Source: Rubellimicrobium rubrum
GTDB lineage: Bacteria > Pseudomonadota > Alphaproteobacteria > Rhodobacterales > Rhodobacteraceae
Length of the DNA: 64,000 nt
Reading direction: 5' to 3'
NCBI RefSeq assembly: GCF_006152115.1
Contig: NZ_VDFU01000005.1
Span: 62,001 to 126,000, forward strand
Under the pieces are notes generated by a model, which worked only from the letters and a program-made list of their open reading frames with translations, made no database searches and was not told the origin of the DNA. This document shows, one piece after another, positions 1-8,309 of this stretch. A program made the translations under genes and the position numbers. The first letter of the stretch is position 1; each line of letters starts with the position of its first letter.

Positions 1-2
1 CG

Positions 3-1091
3 TCCACCTCCGAGTATCCCCGCCTCCTGCGCGAGAAGATGCGACTGGAAGAATTGATCGCTTCCGGTGGGTGGGGCGCGAACGTGGCCGTCGAAGGTCT
101 CGAGCCCGGGCAGGACGGCACCACCGTGCGTGCGCTGCGTGACCGACTGATCGACATGGGCTGGCTCGCTCCTACCGCCAGCGCGCGCTACGACGACGCG
201 CTGACGCAAGCGGTGCAGCGCTTCCAGTTGGCGCACGGATTGGCGCCTGACGGCGTGGCAGGCAAGGGCACCTTGGAGCAGATTAACCTGTCGGCTTCGG
301 ACCGCCTGCGATCCGTCCTTGTCGCGCTGGAGCGGGAACGATGGAATGCGGCCCCACGTGGTGCGCGCCATGTCTGGGTGAACCTGACCGACTTCACGGC
401 AATGATCGTGGACAATGACGTGCCGACGTTCCGAACCCGGGCCGTCATCGGTGCCGATGCCGAGGACCGTCAGACGCCCGAGTTCTCGGACCTCATGGAG
501 TTCATGGTCGTAAACCCAAGCTGGTTCGTGCCCCGGTCGATCATCGTCAAGGAATACCTACCACAGTTGCAGCGCAACCCGAACGCGGTAGGGCATCTGC
601 AGGTCACCGACTCGTCGGGGAACGTAGTGAATCGGGGTGCGGTGAACTTCGCCTCGTACTCCGCTTCGAGCTTCCCGTACTCGATGCGCCAGCCGCCGGG
701 GGACGACAACGCCTTGGGGCTGGTGAAGTTCATGTTCCCCAATCCCTGGAACATCTATCTGCACGACACGCCGGCCAAGGATCTGTTCCAGCGTGAGGCT
801 CGGGCCTTCAGCCATGGCTGCATACGCCTCCAGCAGCCACGCGACTTCGCCTATCATCTGCTGGCCCGACAGACCTCAGATCCAAAAGGGGAGTTCGAGG
901 CCAAGCTGCAATCCCGCGCGGAAACGCGGGTCAACCTGGAGCAGCCGATCCCCGTCCATCTCGAGTACCGTACCGCATTCACGAATGTTCGCGGCGGGCT
1001 GCAGTTCAGGCGCGACGTCTACGGGCGCGATGCGCAGATTTGGGCCGCCTTGGAGGCTGAAGGGGTGGAGGCCGCGCCGCTCCAGGGGTAG
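3..1091 (+). CDS. L,D-transpeptidase, YcbB/LdtD-like (5' end outside window)
   Basis: Periplasmic L,D-transpeptidases make 3-3 peptidoglycan cross-links or attach proteins to peptidoglycan through an active-site cysteine. The frame is open from base 3 with no stop before the first ATG at 39, so the start lies outside the window. Counting from that ATG, residues about 25-85 form a peptidoglycan-binding-type helical domain and residues about 110-290 the YkuD catalytic domain. The SHGCIRL motif places the catalytic Cys at 261 and His at 259. The domain order and the long insert before the motif resemble YcbB/LdtD rather than the short ErfK class. The gene ends 27 bases before lpxD on the same strand, so co-transcription is likely. 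Confidence 0.9.
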   Translation, partial: STSEYPRLLREKMRLEELIASGGWGANVAVEGLEPGQDGTTVRALRDRLIDMGWLAPTASARYDDALTQAVQRFQLAHGLAPDGVAGKGTLEQINLSASDRLRSVLVALERERWNAAPRGARHVWVNLTDFTAMIVDNDVPTFRTRAVIGADAEDRQTPEFSDLMEFMVVNPSWFVPRSIIVKEYLPQLQRNPNAVGHLQVTDSSGNVVNRGAVNFASYSASSFPYSMRQPPGDDNALGLVKFMFPNPWNIYLHDTPAKDLFQREARAFSHGCIRLQQPRDFAYHLLARQTSDPKGEFEAKLQSRAETRVNLEQPIPVHLEYRTAFTNVRGGLQFRRDVYGRDAQIWAALEAEGVEAAPLQG

Positions 1092-1118
1092 GAACCTCCC
1101 GAAAACACGGGGACGCTC

Positions 1119-2201
1119 ATGCCGACGATCGGTGAGATTGCCAAAGCGCTTGGTGCCGAGGCCGTAGGGCGTCTCGACTTGGAGGTGACCGGTGCAGCCG
1201 AGCCCGCTGCGGCTGGGCCAGGCGACCTTGCCTTGGCTCTAGCTCCGAACTGGGCGGCGTCGCTTGCACAAGGGCGCGCATCTGCAGCCCTGTTGTGGCC
1301 TGACGCGGATTGGCAGTCGATGGGATTGAAGGCTGCCATCCTCGCGCCCCGGGGGCGGCTGGCCATGGCTCGTCTGACAAGGATGCTTGATGAAGACCCT
1401 TACCCTGCAGGGGTCCACCCTTCGGCCCAGGTTGATCCCACTACGCGCCTAGGCGAAGGCGTCGCCGTCGGTGCCCTCACCGTGATTGGGGCTGATGCCC
1501 AGATCGGCGCGGGAACGAGGATCGGACCTCAGGTAACCATAGCTCCGGGTGCTCGCATCGGCGACGGGGCCCTGATCCATTCGGGCGTGCGGATCGGGCG
1601 TCGTGTATCGATCGGCGCTCGCGTCATTCTGCAGCCCAACGCGGTGATCGGGGGCGATGGGTTCTCCTTTGTGACCGCCGAGCCGTCCCATGTCGAGGTT
1701 GCTCGGGACTCGTTAGGGCGGGGTGAGGTGACGATCCCGACCGATCCGAGTTGGCATCGGATCCACTCCCTTGGGGGCGTGGACATCGGCGACGATGTGG
1801 AGGTGGGGGCGGGCGCTACGATTGATGCTGGAACGATCCGACCCACGCGGGTCGGCAGCGGCACCAAGATCGACAACCTCGTCATGGTCGCCCACAATGT
1901 GGTGGTGGGGCAGCACTGTCTCTTGTGTGGTCAGGTCGGCATCGCCGGTTCCACAGTGATCGGCGACCGGGTGGTGTTGGGGGGACAGGCCGGGGTAGGC
2001 GACAACCTCGTGATCGGGAACGACGTTGTCGTCACCGGCGCCGCCTCGATCCTGTCCAACGTGCCCGCGGGACGCGTCATGATGGGAAATCCGGCCACTC
2101 GGATGGACCTGCAAATCGAAAGCTACAAGGCCCTTCGTCGGCTGCCCCGGATTCTGCGTGACCTTGCCGCAGGGGTTCCAAAGCGGCGTCAGGACGGCTA
2201 A
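1119..2201 (+). CDS. lpxD: UDP-3-O-(3-hydroxyacyl)glucosamine N-acyltransferase
   Basis: LpxD adds the second 3-hydroxyacyl chain to UDP-acylglucosamine, the third step of lipid A synthesis. The protein has 360 residues. Residues 1-95 resemble the LpxD uridine-binding domain, residues about 100-320 are left-handed beta-helix hexapeptide repeats, and a helical C-terminus follows. The probable catalytic His is 259, in the VAHN segment. A G-rich ribosome site precedes the ATG. The gene is not in the bamA-to-lpxB operon at 24.9-31.2 kb. It lies between an L,D-transpeptidase and an acyl carrier protein/ketosynthase pair, so acyl supply and lipid A acylation may be linked here. Confidence 0.93.
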   Translation: MPTIGEIAKALGAEAVGRLDLEVTGAAEPAAAGPGDLALALAPNWAASLAQGRASAALLWPDADWQSMGLKAAILAPRGRLAMARLTRMLDEDPYPAGVHPSAQVDPTTRLGEGVAVGALTVIGADAQIGAGTRIGPQVTIAPGARIGDGALIHSGVRIGRRVSIGARVILQPNAVIGGDGFSFVTAEPSHVEVARDSLGRGEVTIPTDPSWHRIHSLGGVDIGDDVEVGAGATIDAGTIRPTRVGSGTKIDNLVMVAHNVVVGQHCLLCGQVGIAGSTVIGDRVVLGGQAGVGDNLVIGNDVVVTGAASILSNVPAGRVMMGNPATRMDLQIESYKALRRLPRILRDLAAGVPKRRQDG

Positions 2202-2231
2202 GTCACCTGCGATCTGGGACCGGGGGCAGCC

Positions 2232-2489
2232 ATGGACACGCGCGAGCGCGTCATCGCGATCATCGCCGAGCAGGCGCTGCTCGAACCATCCGACATCCGT
2301 GAGGACATGAGCTTGGCCGACCTTGGCCTGGACTCACTCGGGCTGGTCGAGAGCATATTCGCCATCGAGGAGGCGTTCGATCTTCGCGTGCCCTTCAACG
2401 CCAATGAACCTCAGGCTAGTGAGTTCGACGTGTCCACGGTGGGCGCCATGATCAAGGCGGTCGAAAGGCTTGTCATGGAACGCGCTTGA
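2232..2489 (+). CDS. Acyl carrier protein (specialised)
   Basis: Small acidic protein of 85 residues with the carrier fold. The phosphopantetheine attachment motif is D-S-L, with Ser at 35. It would carry growing acyl chains as a 4'-phosphopantetheine thioester in the cytoplasm. It is not next to fabD, fabG or fabF, where the housekeeping AcpP gene normally lies, so it is probably dedicated to a special fatty acid. It starts 30 bases after lpxD and its stop overlaps the ketosynthase start in a TGATG junction, so the two are translated together. The AcpXL carrier of rhizobia, which serves very-long-chain lipid A acids, is a functional comparison only. Confidence 0.88.
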   Translation: MDTRERVIAIIAEQALLEPSDIREDMSLADLGLDSLGLVESIFAIEEAFDLRVPFNANEPQASEFDVSTVGAMIKAVERLVMERA

Positions 2490-3697
2490 TGCGGCGTGTC
2501 GCGATCACCGGGGCAGGGACCATCAATGCCCTTGGCCATGATGTTCCTTCGACGTTGCAAGCTTTACGGAATGGCGTCTGCGGCATCGGGCCCCTGACGA
2601 TCCGCGACGCGGACCGCCTGTCCGTGCGAATAGGGGCGCAGGTCAAGCACTACGATGAGACCGCCCATTTTGGTCGCCAGCAGATCGCCCTGTACGACCG
2701 CTTCACCCAGTTCGCCGTGATCTCTGCCGCGCAGGCGATGAAGCAGTCAGGGCTCAGCATCGATGAGGAGTTGGCCTGCCGGTCGGGCGTCCTCCTGGGC
2801 ACCAGTGGTGGCGGCCTTTCGACAGTCGATGACAGCTATCGGTCGGTGTACGAAGAGGGCAAGAATCGCGTCCATCCCTTTGTGGTCCCCCGGCTCATGG
2901 CGAATGCCGCTGCAAGCGCGGTTAGCATGGAGCATGGGCTGCAGGGGCCGGTCTTCACGGTCTCCTCCGCTTGCGCCTCGTCCAACCACGCCATGGGTCT
3001 GGCGTTCCAAATGATCCGGTCTGGCATGGCCGATGTCATGCTAACCGGCGGCTCCGAGGCGATGTTGTGCTTCGGCGGCATCAAGGCTTGGGAAGGCTTG
3101 CGCGTCATGTCGGAGGATGGGTGCCGTCCCTTCAGTGCCACGCGGAACGGAATGGTCGAAGGAGAGGGCGCGGCCGTCTTCGTATTAGAAGAATGGAACC
3201 ATGCGGTTGAGCGTGGTGCCGATATCCTGGCCGAGTTCGCGGGCTTCGGCATGACTGCCGACGCCAAGGACATCGTGTTGCCTTCGGCTGATGGCGCGCA
3301 GCGGGCCATTTCGGCTGCCCTCGCCGATGCCGGCCTTGCAGCCGAGGACATCGCCTATGTCAACGCGCATGGGACAGGGACGACGGCCAATGACCGTGTG
3401 GAATGCCTTGCCTTGGCAAAAGCCTTTGGCCCTGCGGCTGACCACCTTCTCGTATCCTCGACGAAGTCGATGCACGGGCACCTGATCGGAGGAACCGGAG
3501 CGGTCGAGGTCTTGGCCTGTCTGCTGGCACTCCGAGAAGGGGTGATCGCGCCGACGATCGGCTTCGATGCCACCGATCCGGAGTGCCCGTTGGACGTCGT
3601 TCCGAACATTGCCAGGGAAGCCAAGGTCACGGCTTGCCTATCGAACGCGTTTGCCTTTGGCGGCCTGAACGCAGTGGTTGCTCTCAGGACCGCATGA
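2489..3697 (+). CDS. Beta-ketoacyl-ACP synthase (KAS II/FabF-like)
   Basis: Condensing enzyme of 402 residues that would extend acyl-ACP by two carbons from malonyl-ACP. The thiolase-fold triad is visible: Cys162 in SSACASS, His294 in NAHGTGT and His331 in the GHLIGGTGA block. I chose the ATG at 2489 because it overlaps the TGA of the carrier-protein gene. A TTG one codon upstream would also be in frame. Pairing with a private carrier protein and lpxD suggests a role in an envelope fatty acid rather than bulk synthesis, but this is inference. A polyketide-like role cannot be excluded from sequence. Confidence 0.9.
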   Translation: MRRVAITGAGTINALGHDVPSTLQALRNGVCGIGPLTIRDADRLSVRIGAQVKHYDETAHFGRQQIALYDRFTQFAVISAAQAMKQSGLSIDEELACRSGVLLGTSGGGLSTVDDSYRSVYEEGKNRVHPFVVPRLMANAAASAVSMEHGLQGPVFTVSSACASSNHAMGLAFQMIRSGMADVMLTGGSEAMLCFGGIKAWEGLRVMSEDGCRPFSATRNGMVEGEGAAVFVLEEWNHAVERGADILAEFAGFGMTADAKDIVLPSADGAQRAISAALADAGLAAEDIAYVNAHGTGTTANDRVECLALAKAFGPAADHLLVSSTKSMHGHLIGGTGAVEVLACLLALREGVIAPTIGFDATDPECPLDVVPNIAREAKVTACLSNAFAFGGLNAVVALRTA

Positions 3698-3702
3698 CGA
3701 CG

Positions 3703-3726
3703 GGGGCTGCTCGATAAGACAGCCCC
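3703..3726. terminator. Hairpin between convergent genes
   Basis: A 7-bp perfect stem (GGGGCTG paired with CAGCCCC) and a 10-base loop lie between the ketosynthase stop and the end of the convergent ialB-like gene. It has no clear T-run, so it would be a weak, possibly bidirectional terminator. Confidence 0.45.
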
Positions 3727-3740
3727 TGCCGTTCGCGAGG

Positions 3741-4460
3741 TTACTCAGGCTGCGGCGCAGCCTCTTGGGGAGCCGCATCCGTCGTGGCGGCATCCGGTGG
3801 GACCGAGCTGGACTCGAAACCGGCCGTAAAGCCGGACAGGGAGATCGTCAGATTGACGCGTTCGTCCGGCGCCGCCGCCGGGACGAGCGACAACTGGGCT
3901 GCGTTCCCACGCCTGAACTGGTCGATTTCTTCCATGGTCAGCCCGATACGGGCTACGCAACCAGCGCGGTTGCAGAAAGTGAAGGGGTAACGGCGGGCGC
4001 CCGTGCCATCTACCGACAGGGTCAGGTTCTCGGTCAGAAGCGTCTCGAGCGGAGCCACGATCGTGGCTCCAGCCGCAGCTTGCTGTCCCTCGGGCAATGG
4101 GAACATGCTGATCTCGGCAACCGCGTTTCCTTCCTCGTCTTCGAGAAGTTGGTACAGCTGGCAGGGATCTGGCGCTTCCTCGGCCTTGAGGCACCGCAGC
4201 GCCCAGTCACCGAACGACTCCCGGATGTATGGTTCGCCCACGCGCGGCTCACCCGAAGCGGCGGCGCCTTCGATGGGCTGACCCATCTCCAGATCGGGTG
4301 CGGTTGCAGGCTCCTGTTCGTCCGCACCCTCGGTCGCCGGGGCGGCCGGTGGTTCCGCTGCAGGTTCCTCGGTCGGAGCCGCCGGAGTTTCCTGAGCGGC
4401 CAGGGGCGCGGCCAAGGCCAGCAGGGCAAGGAAGGTAAGTGGCTTCAGGGAGATCGACAT
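3741..4460 (-). CDS. Invasion-associated locus B (IalB) family protein
   Basis: Secreted or periplasmic protein of about 239 residues. A signal peptide (hydrophobic stretch ending in A-A-Q-E) is followed by a long Ala/Pro/Glu-rich linker to about residue 75. The IalB domain then carries conserved cysteines, one pair after FGDWALRC and another in the FCNRAGC segment. IalB of Bartonella affects erythrocyte entry, but the family is widespread in free-living alphaproteobacteria and its biochemical role is unknown. A second in-frame ATG at 4481 would add seven residues; neither start has a convincing ribosome site. The gene stands alone and converges on the ketosynthase gene. Confidence 0.82.
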   Translation of the reverse strand: MSISLKPLTFLALLALAAPLAAQETPAAPTEEPAAEPPAAPATEGADEQEPATAPDLEMGQPIEGAAASGEPRVGEPYIRESFGDWALRCLKAEEAPDPCQLYQLLEDEEGNAVAEISMFPLPEGQQAAAGATIVAPLETLLTENLTLSVDGTGARRYPFTFCNRAGCVARIGLTMEEIDQFRRGNAAQLSLVPAAAPDERVNLTISLSGFTAGFESSSVPPDAATTDAAPQEAAPQPE

Positions 4461-4481
4461 TCGGATGAGGTCCGTTCGCAT

Positions 4482-4938
4482 TGTGGTGTCGCGCCCGCGC
4501 TTAGCATGCCGTGGCCGAAGTGTCAGGGGTCACCAACCCGACACGTCATCAACGAAAGGACATCCAAGATGGGACAAACTAAAAAGGGGTGCGTGGTCGC
4601 ACCCCTTTGATGTTCGCTCCCTGCCGGACTTGGCCAGCTTTCGAGCGCAGGTTAGGACAAGCCTTAAAAGTCGTCAACGAATTTGAGATCGGGGCTCAGG
4701 ATCACGAACCCATGGTACCGCTGCCAGAGCGGCCGCGCCAGAACGCGCGGATCGGGGCCGGGGAGGATGCTCGTTACAACGGCTTAGGGAAAACCTGCCG
4801 TGGGTCCCACTGACGGGCCCGGATCGACCTGAGACTGTCACTGGGAGACGACCGTCCATTGCCCACATGATCGTCGGCGGTGCTGATCTCCATCCGCCCA
4901 CAAAGTCCTTGCGACAGTTAGGGGGTAAACGGATGAGA
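4482..4938. other. 457-bp gap without a protein gene
   Basis: No convincing reading frame was found between the ialB-like gene and the xerD stop. The gap holds a strong minus-strand terminator (4583-4608). The 9-mer GATCGGGGC occurs twice in direct orientation, at 4686 and 4750. A near-palindrome, CCCACTGAC and GTCACTGGG, lies at about 4806-4845 with one mismatch. Hallmark stretches of SRP RNA, tmRNA, RNase P RNA and 6S RNA were looked for by eye and not recognised. The terminator lies about 330 bases past xerD, so the stretch could be a long 3' untranslated region or an unrecognised minus-strand small RNA. Confidence 0.5.
4583..4608 (-). terminator. Intrinsic terminator, minus strand
   Basis: Perfect 11-bp stem (AAAGGGGTGCG with CGCACCCCTTT) and a 4-base loop. 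Read on the minus strand it is followed by TTTTTAGTTT, a good U-tract. It would end transcription coming from xerD or from a small RNA upstream. Confidence 0.8.
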
Positions 4939-5868
4939 CTACTGCTCAGCACTATCGGGTCGGGCCAATGGGTGATGGGTCAGCACCAGTTCGCGCAATC
5001 TTTCGTCCAGAACGTGCGTATAGATCTCTGTTGTCGCGAGATCGGCGTGCCCCAGCATCGCCTGGATGGACCGGAGGTCGGCCCCACCGGCCAGCAGATG
5101 CGTCGCGAAAGCATGGCGCAAGCGGTGGGGTGTGACCTTTTCCTGCGGCAAACCAGCTTGCACGGCTAAGGTCTTGAGCAGCCCGAAAAACCCCTGCCGA
5201 GTCAGATGACCTGCCGCGCCACGGGATGGAAAAAGGAAGCGGGATGGTGGAGAGCCACGAACCTGACATTCCTGAGTGCGGTCGCGCTCCACCAGCCAAG
5301 CCGCCAAGGCTTCACGGGAGGGAGGTGACAGAGGTACGAGCCGCTCTTTGCCGCCTTTTCCTTTGACCAGAATGACCCGGGGGTCGCCCCGGACAGCGGC
5401 CACCGGCAGCGACACCAACTCGCTGACCCGCATGCCTGTGGCATAGAGCAGTTCCAGCAGACAGACGTTGCGAAGGCTGTCCTGAGGGGTAATCCGGGCT
5501 GCCTCGATCAGGGATTCGATCTCTGACAGTTCAAGGATGCCGGGCAGTTTCCGGTCCCGGCCGGGTCCGGCCAATCGGAGGGACGGATTGTCCGGGCGCA
5601 GCCCTTCCTCGTTGAGAAACCGAAAGAATTGCCGGACGGAAGACAGGCGTCGTGCCCGGGTCGCCTTGGACAAGCCTTGGTCATCACAAGCCTGGAGATA
5701 GCCGTCTATGTCGGCATCCTGCGCTGTCATGACATCGCCACCCCGACGGGTCAGCCAGTCGACGAAGGCGTGCAGGTCACGCCGATAGGCCAGCCGAGTG
5801 TTCAACGCCGCGTCCCGTTCCGCCGTCAACGAGTCGAGGAAAGCCTCGACCCAGCGGGACGCGCTCAT
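4939..5868 (-). CDS. xerD: Tyrosine recombinase XerD
   Basis: Site-specific recombinase that, with XerC, resolves chromosome dimers at dif during division. The protein has 309 residues: an N-terminal core-binding helical domain (about 1-100) and a C-terminal catalytic domain. All six catalytic residues are visible: Arg147, Lys171, His248, Arg251, His274 and Tyr283. The length is normal. Its ATG overlaps the stop of the upstream 513-aa exported protein in an ATGA junction, so the two are translationally coupled. The distinction from XerC rests on overall similarity. Confidence 0.9.
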   Translation of the reverse strand: MSASRWVEAFLDSLTAERDAALNTRLAYRRDLHAFVDWLTRRGGDVMTAQDADIDGYLQACDDQGLSKATRARRLSSVRQFFRFLNEEGLRPDNPSLRLAGPGRDRKLPGILELSEIESLIEAARITPQDSLRNVCLLELLYATGMRVSELVSLPVAAVRGDPRVILVKGKGGKERLVPLSPPSREALAAWLVERDRTQECQVRGSPPSRFLFPSRGAAGHLTRQGFFGLLKTLAVQAGLPQEKVTPHRLRHAFATHLLAGGADLRSIQAMLGHADLATTEIYTHVLDERLRELVLTHHPLARPDSAEQ

Positions 5869-7406
5869 GTCCTTGCGTCCAAGATGAGGTACTGGAGCGC
5901 GGCCCGGCGCGCGATCTCGTCAAGCCCGGCGGCACGAAGGGTGGCAATGGAGTCCGTCACGGCCTGATGGTCGCCGTCCAGGCCCTGTTGGAAAGCCGCG
6001 ATGGCGCGCAGCACGGCCTCGCCCACCCGGCCCTCCTCAATGGCGGAGGCAAGGCTCTCGGAAGGGGAGGAGGCTTGGAAGCCGGCCAGCACGGCTGCGC
6101 TGGGTGCGTCCTTCGCCTCGACGTCAGCGAACTCCCCTGTCACGACGGCGCGCCAGATCCGCTCGGCAACCGAGCGGGGCGTATGGGATCGAGCCGCAGC
6201 CTCGTAGGCCGGTGACAAAAGAGCGATGCGATACACCAGTTGTGCGGCCGGGCCGTCGAGCCTACGGCTGAGGAGCATCTCACCGTAGATCCGGGCGAAA
6301 GGCACCTGAAGGCCTGCATCCTCCATGGCTGCCCAGGCCACCTGCAGCGCTTGGGCAAGGTCCGCGTCGTCCTCCGATTCGAGCGCCGCTTCGAGGTCCT
6401 GGATCGCCGCCGCGCGATCCCACACCCCCCCCGAAGCCGCCGGAGCGCGGGCCGTATAGACCGACAGGAGCACATTCTCGGACAAGGCGGCATGCCGAGC
6501 CAGCCTTTCGGCCGCTTCGATCTGCCCACGCCATGCCACCGTGTCCCGCAGATCGGCATGAGCGAACGCAAGAGGTAGGCCCGACGTGGGCATCAACTCT
6601 CCGACCGCCTCCTTGAGACGGTAAACCAGGGGACTGGGGCGGCTGGGAGGCAGAAGGTCCTCTCCCTCACCGGCGAGTTCGGGATCGAGGAACCTGGTGA
6701 GCAAAGCCTCCTCGTCAGGCGTCACGTCGCCCAGGGCGCGGGCGGTGTTGAGCGTCAACGCGGCTGCATTCCAATCCCCGTTGCGAGCCACGCAGAACAC
6801 GCGCGCCATCAGTGTCGGTGCGAGTGTCGGCTGCTGTTCCAGCATGGCACAAGCTTCGGATTCGGTACCACGAAGGAGCGATACATCGAACCAGCGGCGA
6901 AACACCTCTCGATCCAGCAGGTCACCCGACTCGAGCAGGGCTTGGGCCGCCTCGATCGCACCCATGTCGAGCAGCTTGTCGGCCCGGGTCAGGAACAGGG
7001 CGTCCCCAGAGCCTCCGACAGGCGGCTCAGCCACGGCCAGCATCAAGGTCACGAGCAGATCCTGAAGGGCCGGCAGCGTTTCGACCTGCTCGGCCCGGAT
7101 CAGTGAGACGAGGGTGGATTCGTCGCTCCTGGCCCAGAGACCGATGGGAAGACCCGTCACATCGGACGGCAGAACTCCCAAAGGGCCGGACTGAGTGTCC
7201 TCCAGGGGAGTCACCGTAACGCCCGGCGCTGTGCCGGTGCTGGTAATCGGCGGCTCGACAGCCTGCGGCCGCGAAGCTGCGACGGTCGGTGCGCTTTCCA
7301 CGCTTTGCGACAGCCAATCGATGGCCGATAACGGCGCACCGTCCTCCTGTGACATGACAGGTCCGCCAAGGGCCACCATCATGGTTATCACGGACATGCG
7401 CCGCAT
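5865..7406 (-). CDS. Exported alpha-helical protein of unknown function
   Basis: Protein of 513 residues that I cannot assign to a family. An N-terminal signal peptide ends near Met-Ser-Gln. A Ser/Thr/Pro-rich stretch (about 30-90) precedes a long Ala/Leu/Glu-rich helical region with TPR-like spacing (phrases such as RWFDVSLLRGTE and NGDWNAAALTL). No catalytic motif was seen. The chosen ATG overlaps the stop of the preceding 51-aa membrane peptide (TGATG); a GTG one codon earlier is also open. The stop overlaps the xerD start. A periplasmic scaffold linked to envelope or division is plausible but unproven. Confidence 0.75.
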   Translation of the reverse strand: MRRMSVITMMVALGGPVMSQEDGAPLSAIDWLSQSVESAPTVAASRPQAVEPPITSTGTAPGVTVTPLEDTQSGPLGVLPSDVTGLPIGLWARSDESTLVSLIRAEQVETLPALQDLLVTLMLAVAEPPVGGSGDALFLTRADKLLDMGAIEAAQALLESGDLLDREVFRRWFDVSLLRGTESEACAMLEQQPTLAPTLMARVFCVARNGDWNAAALTLNTARALGDVTPDEEALLTRFLDPELAGEGEDLLPPSRPSPLVYRLKEAVGELMPTSGLPLAFAHADLRDTVAWRGQIEAAERLARHAALSENVLLSVYTARAPAASGGVWDRAAAIQDLEAALESEDDADLAQALQVAWAAMEDAGLQVPFARIYGEMLLSRRLDGPAAQLVYRIALLSPAYEAAARSHTPRSVAERIWRAVVTGEFADVEAKDAPSAAVLAGFQASSPSESLASAIEEGRVGEAVLRAIAAFQQGLDGDHQAVTDSIATLRAAGLDEIARRAALQYLILDART

Positions 7407-7561
7407 CACTGGTCCAGATCCAGGTCAACCGGCTGCACGACCTCGCGCACTGGCGCGGTAAAATCCCCGGGCAGGAGGATCGGACCGAGATAGGCATAGG
7501 CCACCAGCGCTATCCCGGCAAGAATTGCCAGGACCAGCAGAACCTTGATCAGTCGCCACAT
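7406..7561 (-). CDS. 51-aa single-span membrane peptide
   Basis: A short gene whose peptide begins MWRLIKVLLV. A transmembrane helix spans about residues 5-25, followed by a short acidic tail ending in Asp-Leu-Asp-Gln. The basic residues before the helix predict a cytoplasmic N-terminus and a periplasmic tail of about 25 residues. Its TGA overlaps the ATG of the exported 513-aa gene, which is coupled to xerD, and this strongly supports it being real. A gap of 187 bases separates it from divergent aroK, so a promoter probably lies there. Function is unknown. Confidence 0.65.
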   Translation of the reverse strand: MWRLIKVLLVLAILAGIALVAYAYLGPILLPGDFTAPVREVVQPVDLDLDQ

Positions 7562-7748
7562 TGCTCTGCCTCGAAACCCTGTCGGCCATCTGTGGGCCGT
7601 CCGTTCGTGTTGTATATGGTCTTTTCGCGGAGTTCATCCCATTAGGTCGGGTGACGCACAACGAGACGCGGGCCGGGCGCGGCGCCGCGGGCACAGTTCA
7701 GGCTTGGCGCAGGGCATGGCAGGCGGTGGAGTACGAAAGAAGAGCGCG

Positions 7749-8309
7749 ATGGGAAGCGGTGCCGAGGGTCCGCACCTCCGCCGCAGTGTTGTCCTTGTCG
7801 GCATGATGGGATCCGGCAAAACTGCCGTCGGCAAGGCCCTTGCCGCGCGGGTCGGGGCTCCTTTCCTGGACAGTGATGCCGCCATCGAGGAAGCGGCCAA
7901 CGCCTCGATCGCCGAGATCTTCGCCCGCGACGGCGAGCCCTTCTTCCGTGATCGAGAAGCGGAGGTGATTGCACGGCTCCTGACCGGCCCGCCGGCCATT
8001 CTTTCGACCGGCGGCGGTGCCTATCTGGCCGAGCGGAATCGCCGGGCCATAACGGATGCTGGCGTCGCGCTTTGGCTGGACGTCGATCTCGAGACTCTAT
8101 GGGACCGTGTCCGGCACAAGGATACGAGGCCGCTGTTGCGCACCGCCGATCCTAGGGGAACTCTCGCGAGTCTCTACGAGAAGCGTGTACCGATCTACCG
8201 CCTGGCCGATCTGTCCGTCCGGTCCGAACCGGGCTTCTCCATCGAGGACACGGCGAGCCGTGCATTGGACGTGCTCGCCACGCGGCCTGACATCCTGGAG
8301 CTTTCATGA
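7749..8309 (+). CDS. aroK: Shikimate kinase
   Basis: Phosphorylates shikimate at the 3-OH with ATP, the fifth step to chorismate and aromatic amino acids. The protein has 186 residues from the ATG at 7749. The Walker A motif GMMGSGKT is at 18-25, the shikimate-binding Asp region (FLDSD) follows, then the GGGA segment, and the lid region contains RPLL. An in-frame ATG at 7716 would add eleven residues and cannot be excluded. The stop overlaps aroB in an ATGA junction, a classic aroK-aroB operon. Confidence 0.92.
   Translation: MGSGAEGPHLRRSVVLVGMMGSGKTAVGKALAARVGAPFLDSDAAIEEAANASIAEIFARDGEPFFRDREAEVIARLLTGPPAILSTGGGAYLAERNRRAITDAGVALWLDVDLETLWDRVRHKDTRPLLRTADPRGTLASLYEKRVPIYRLADLSVRSEPGFSIEDTASRALDVLATRPDILELS

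Noticed and set aside
39-41. ATG at 39 as the true start of the L,D-transpeptidase
   Set aside because: The frame is open to the window edge and the family has a longer N-terminus.
3678-4610. A 310-codon plus-strand frame
   Set aside because: Antisense to the IalB-family gene, Arg/Gly-rich, with no start signal or family pattern.
4611-4938. 6S RNA, tmRNA, SRP RNA or RNase P RNA
   Set aside because: A GCCTTAAAA string recalls part of enterobacterial 6S RNA, but the closing stem and other conserved blocks of all four RNAs were not found by eye.
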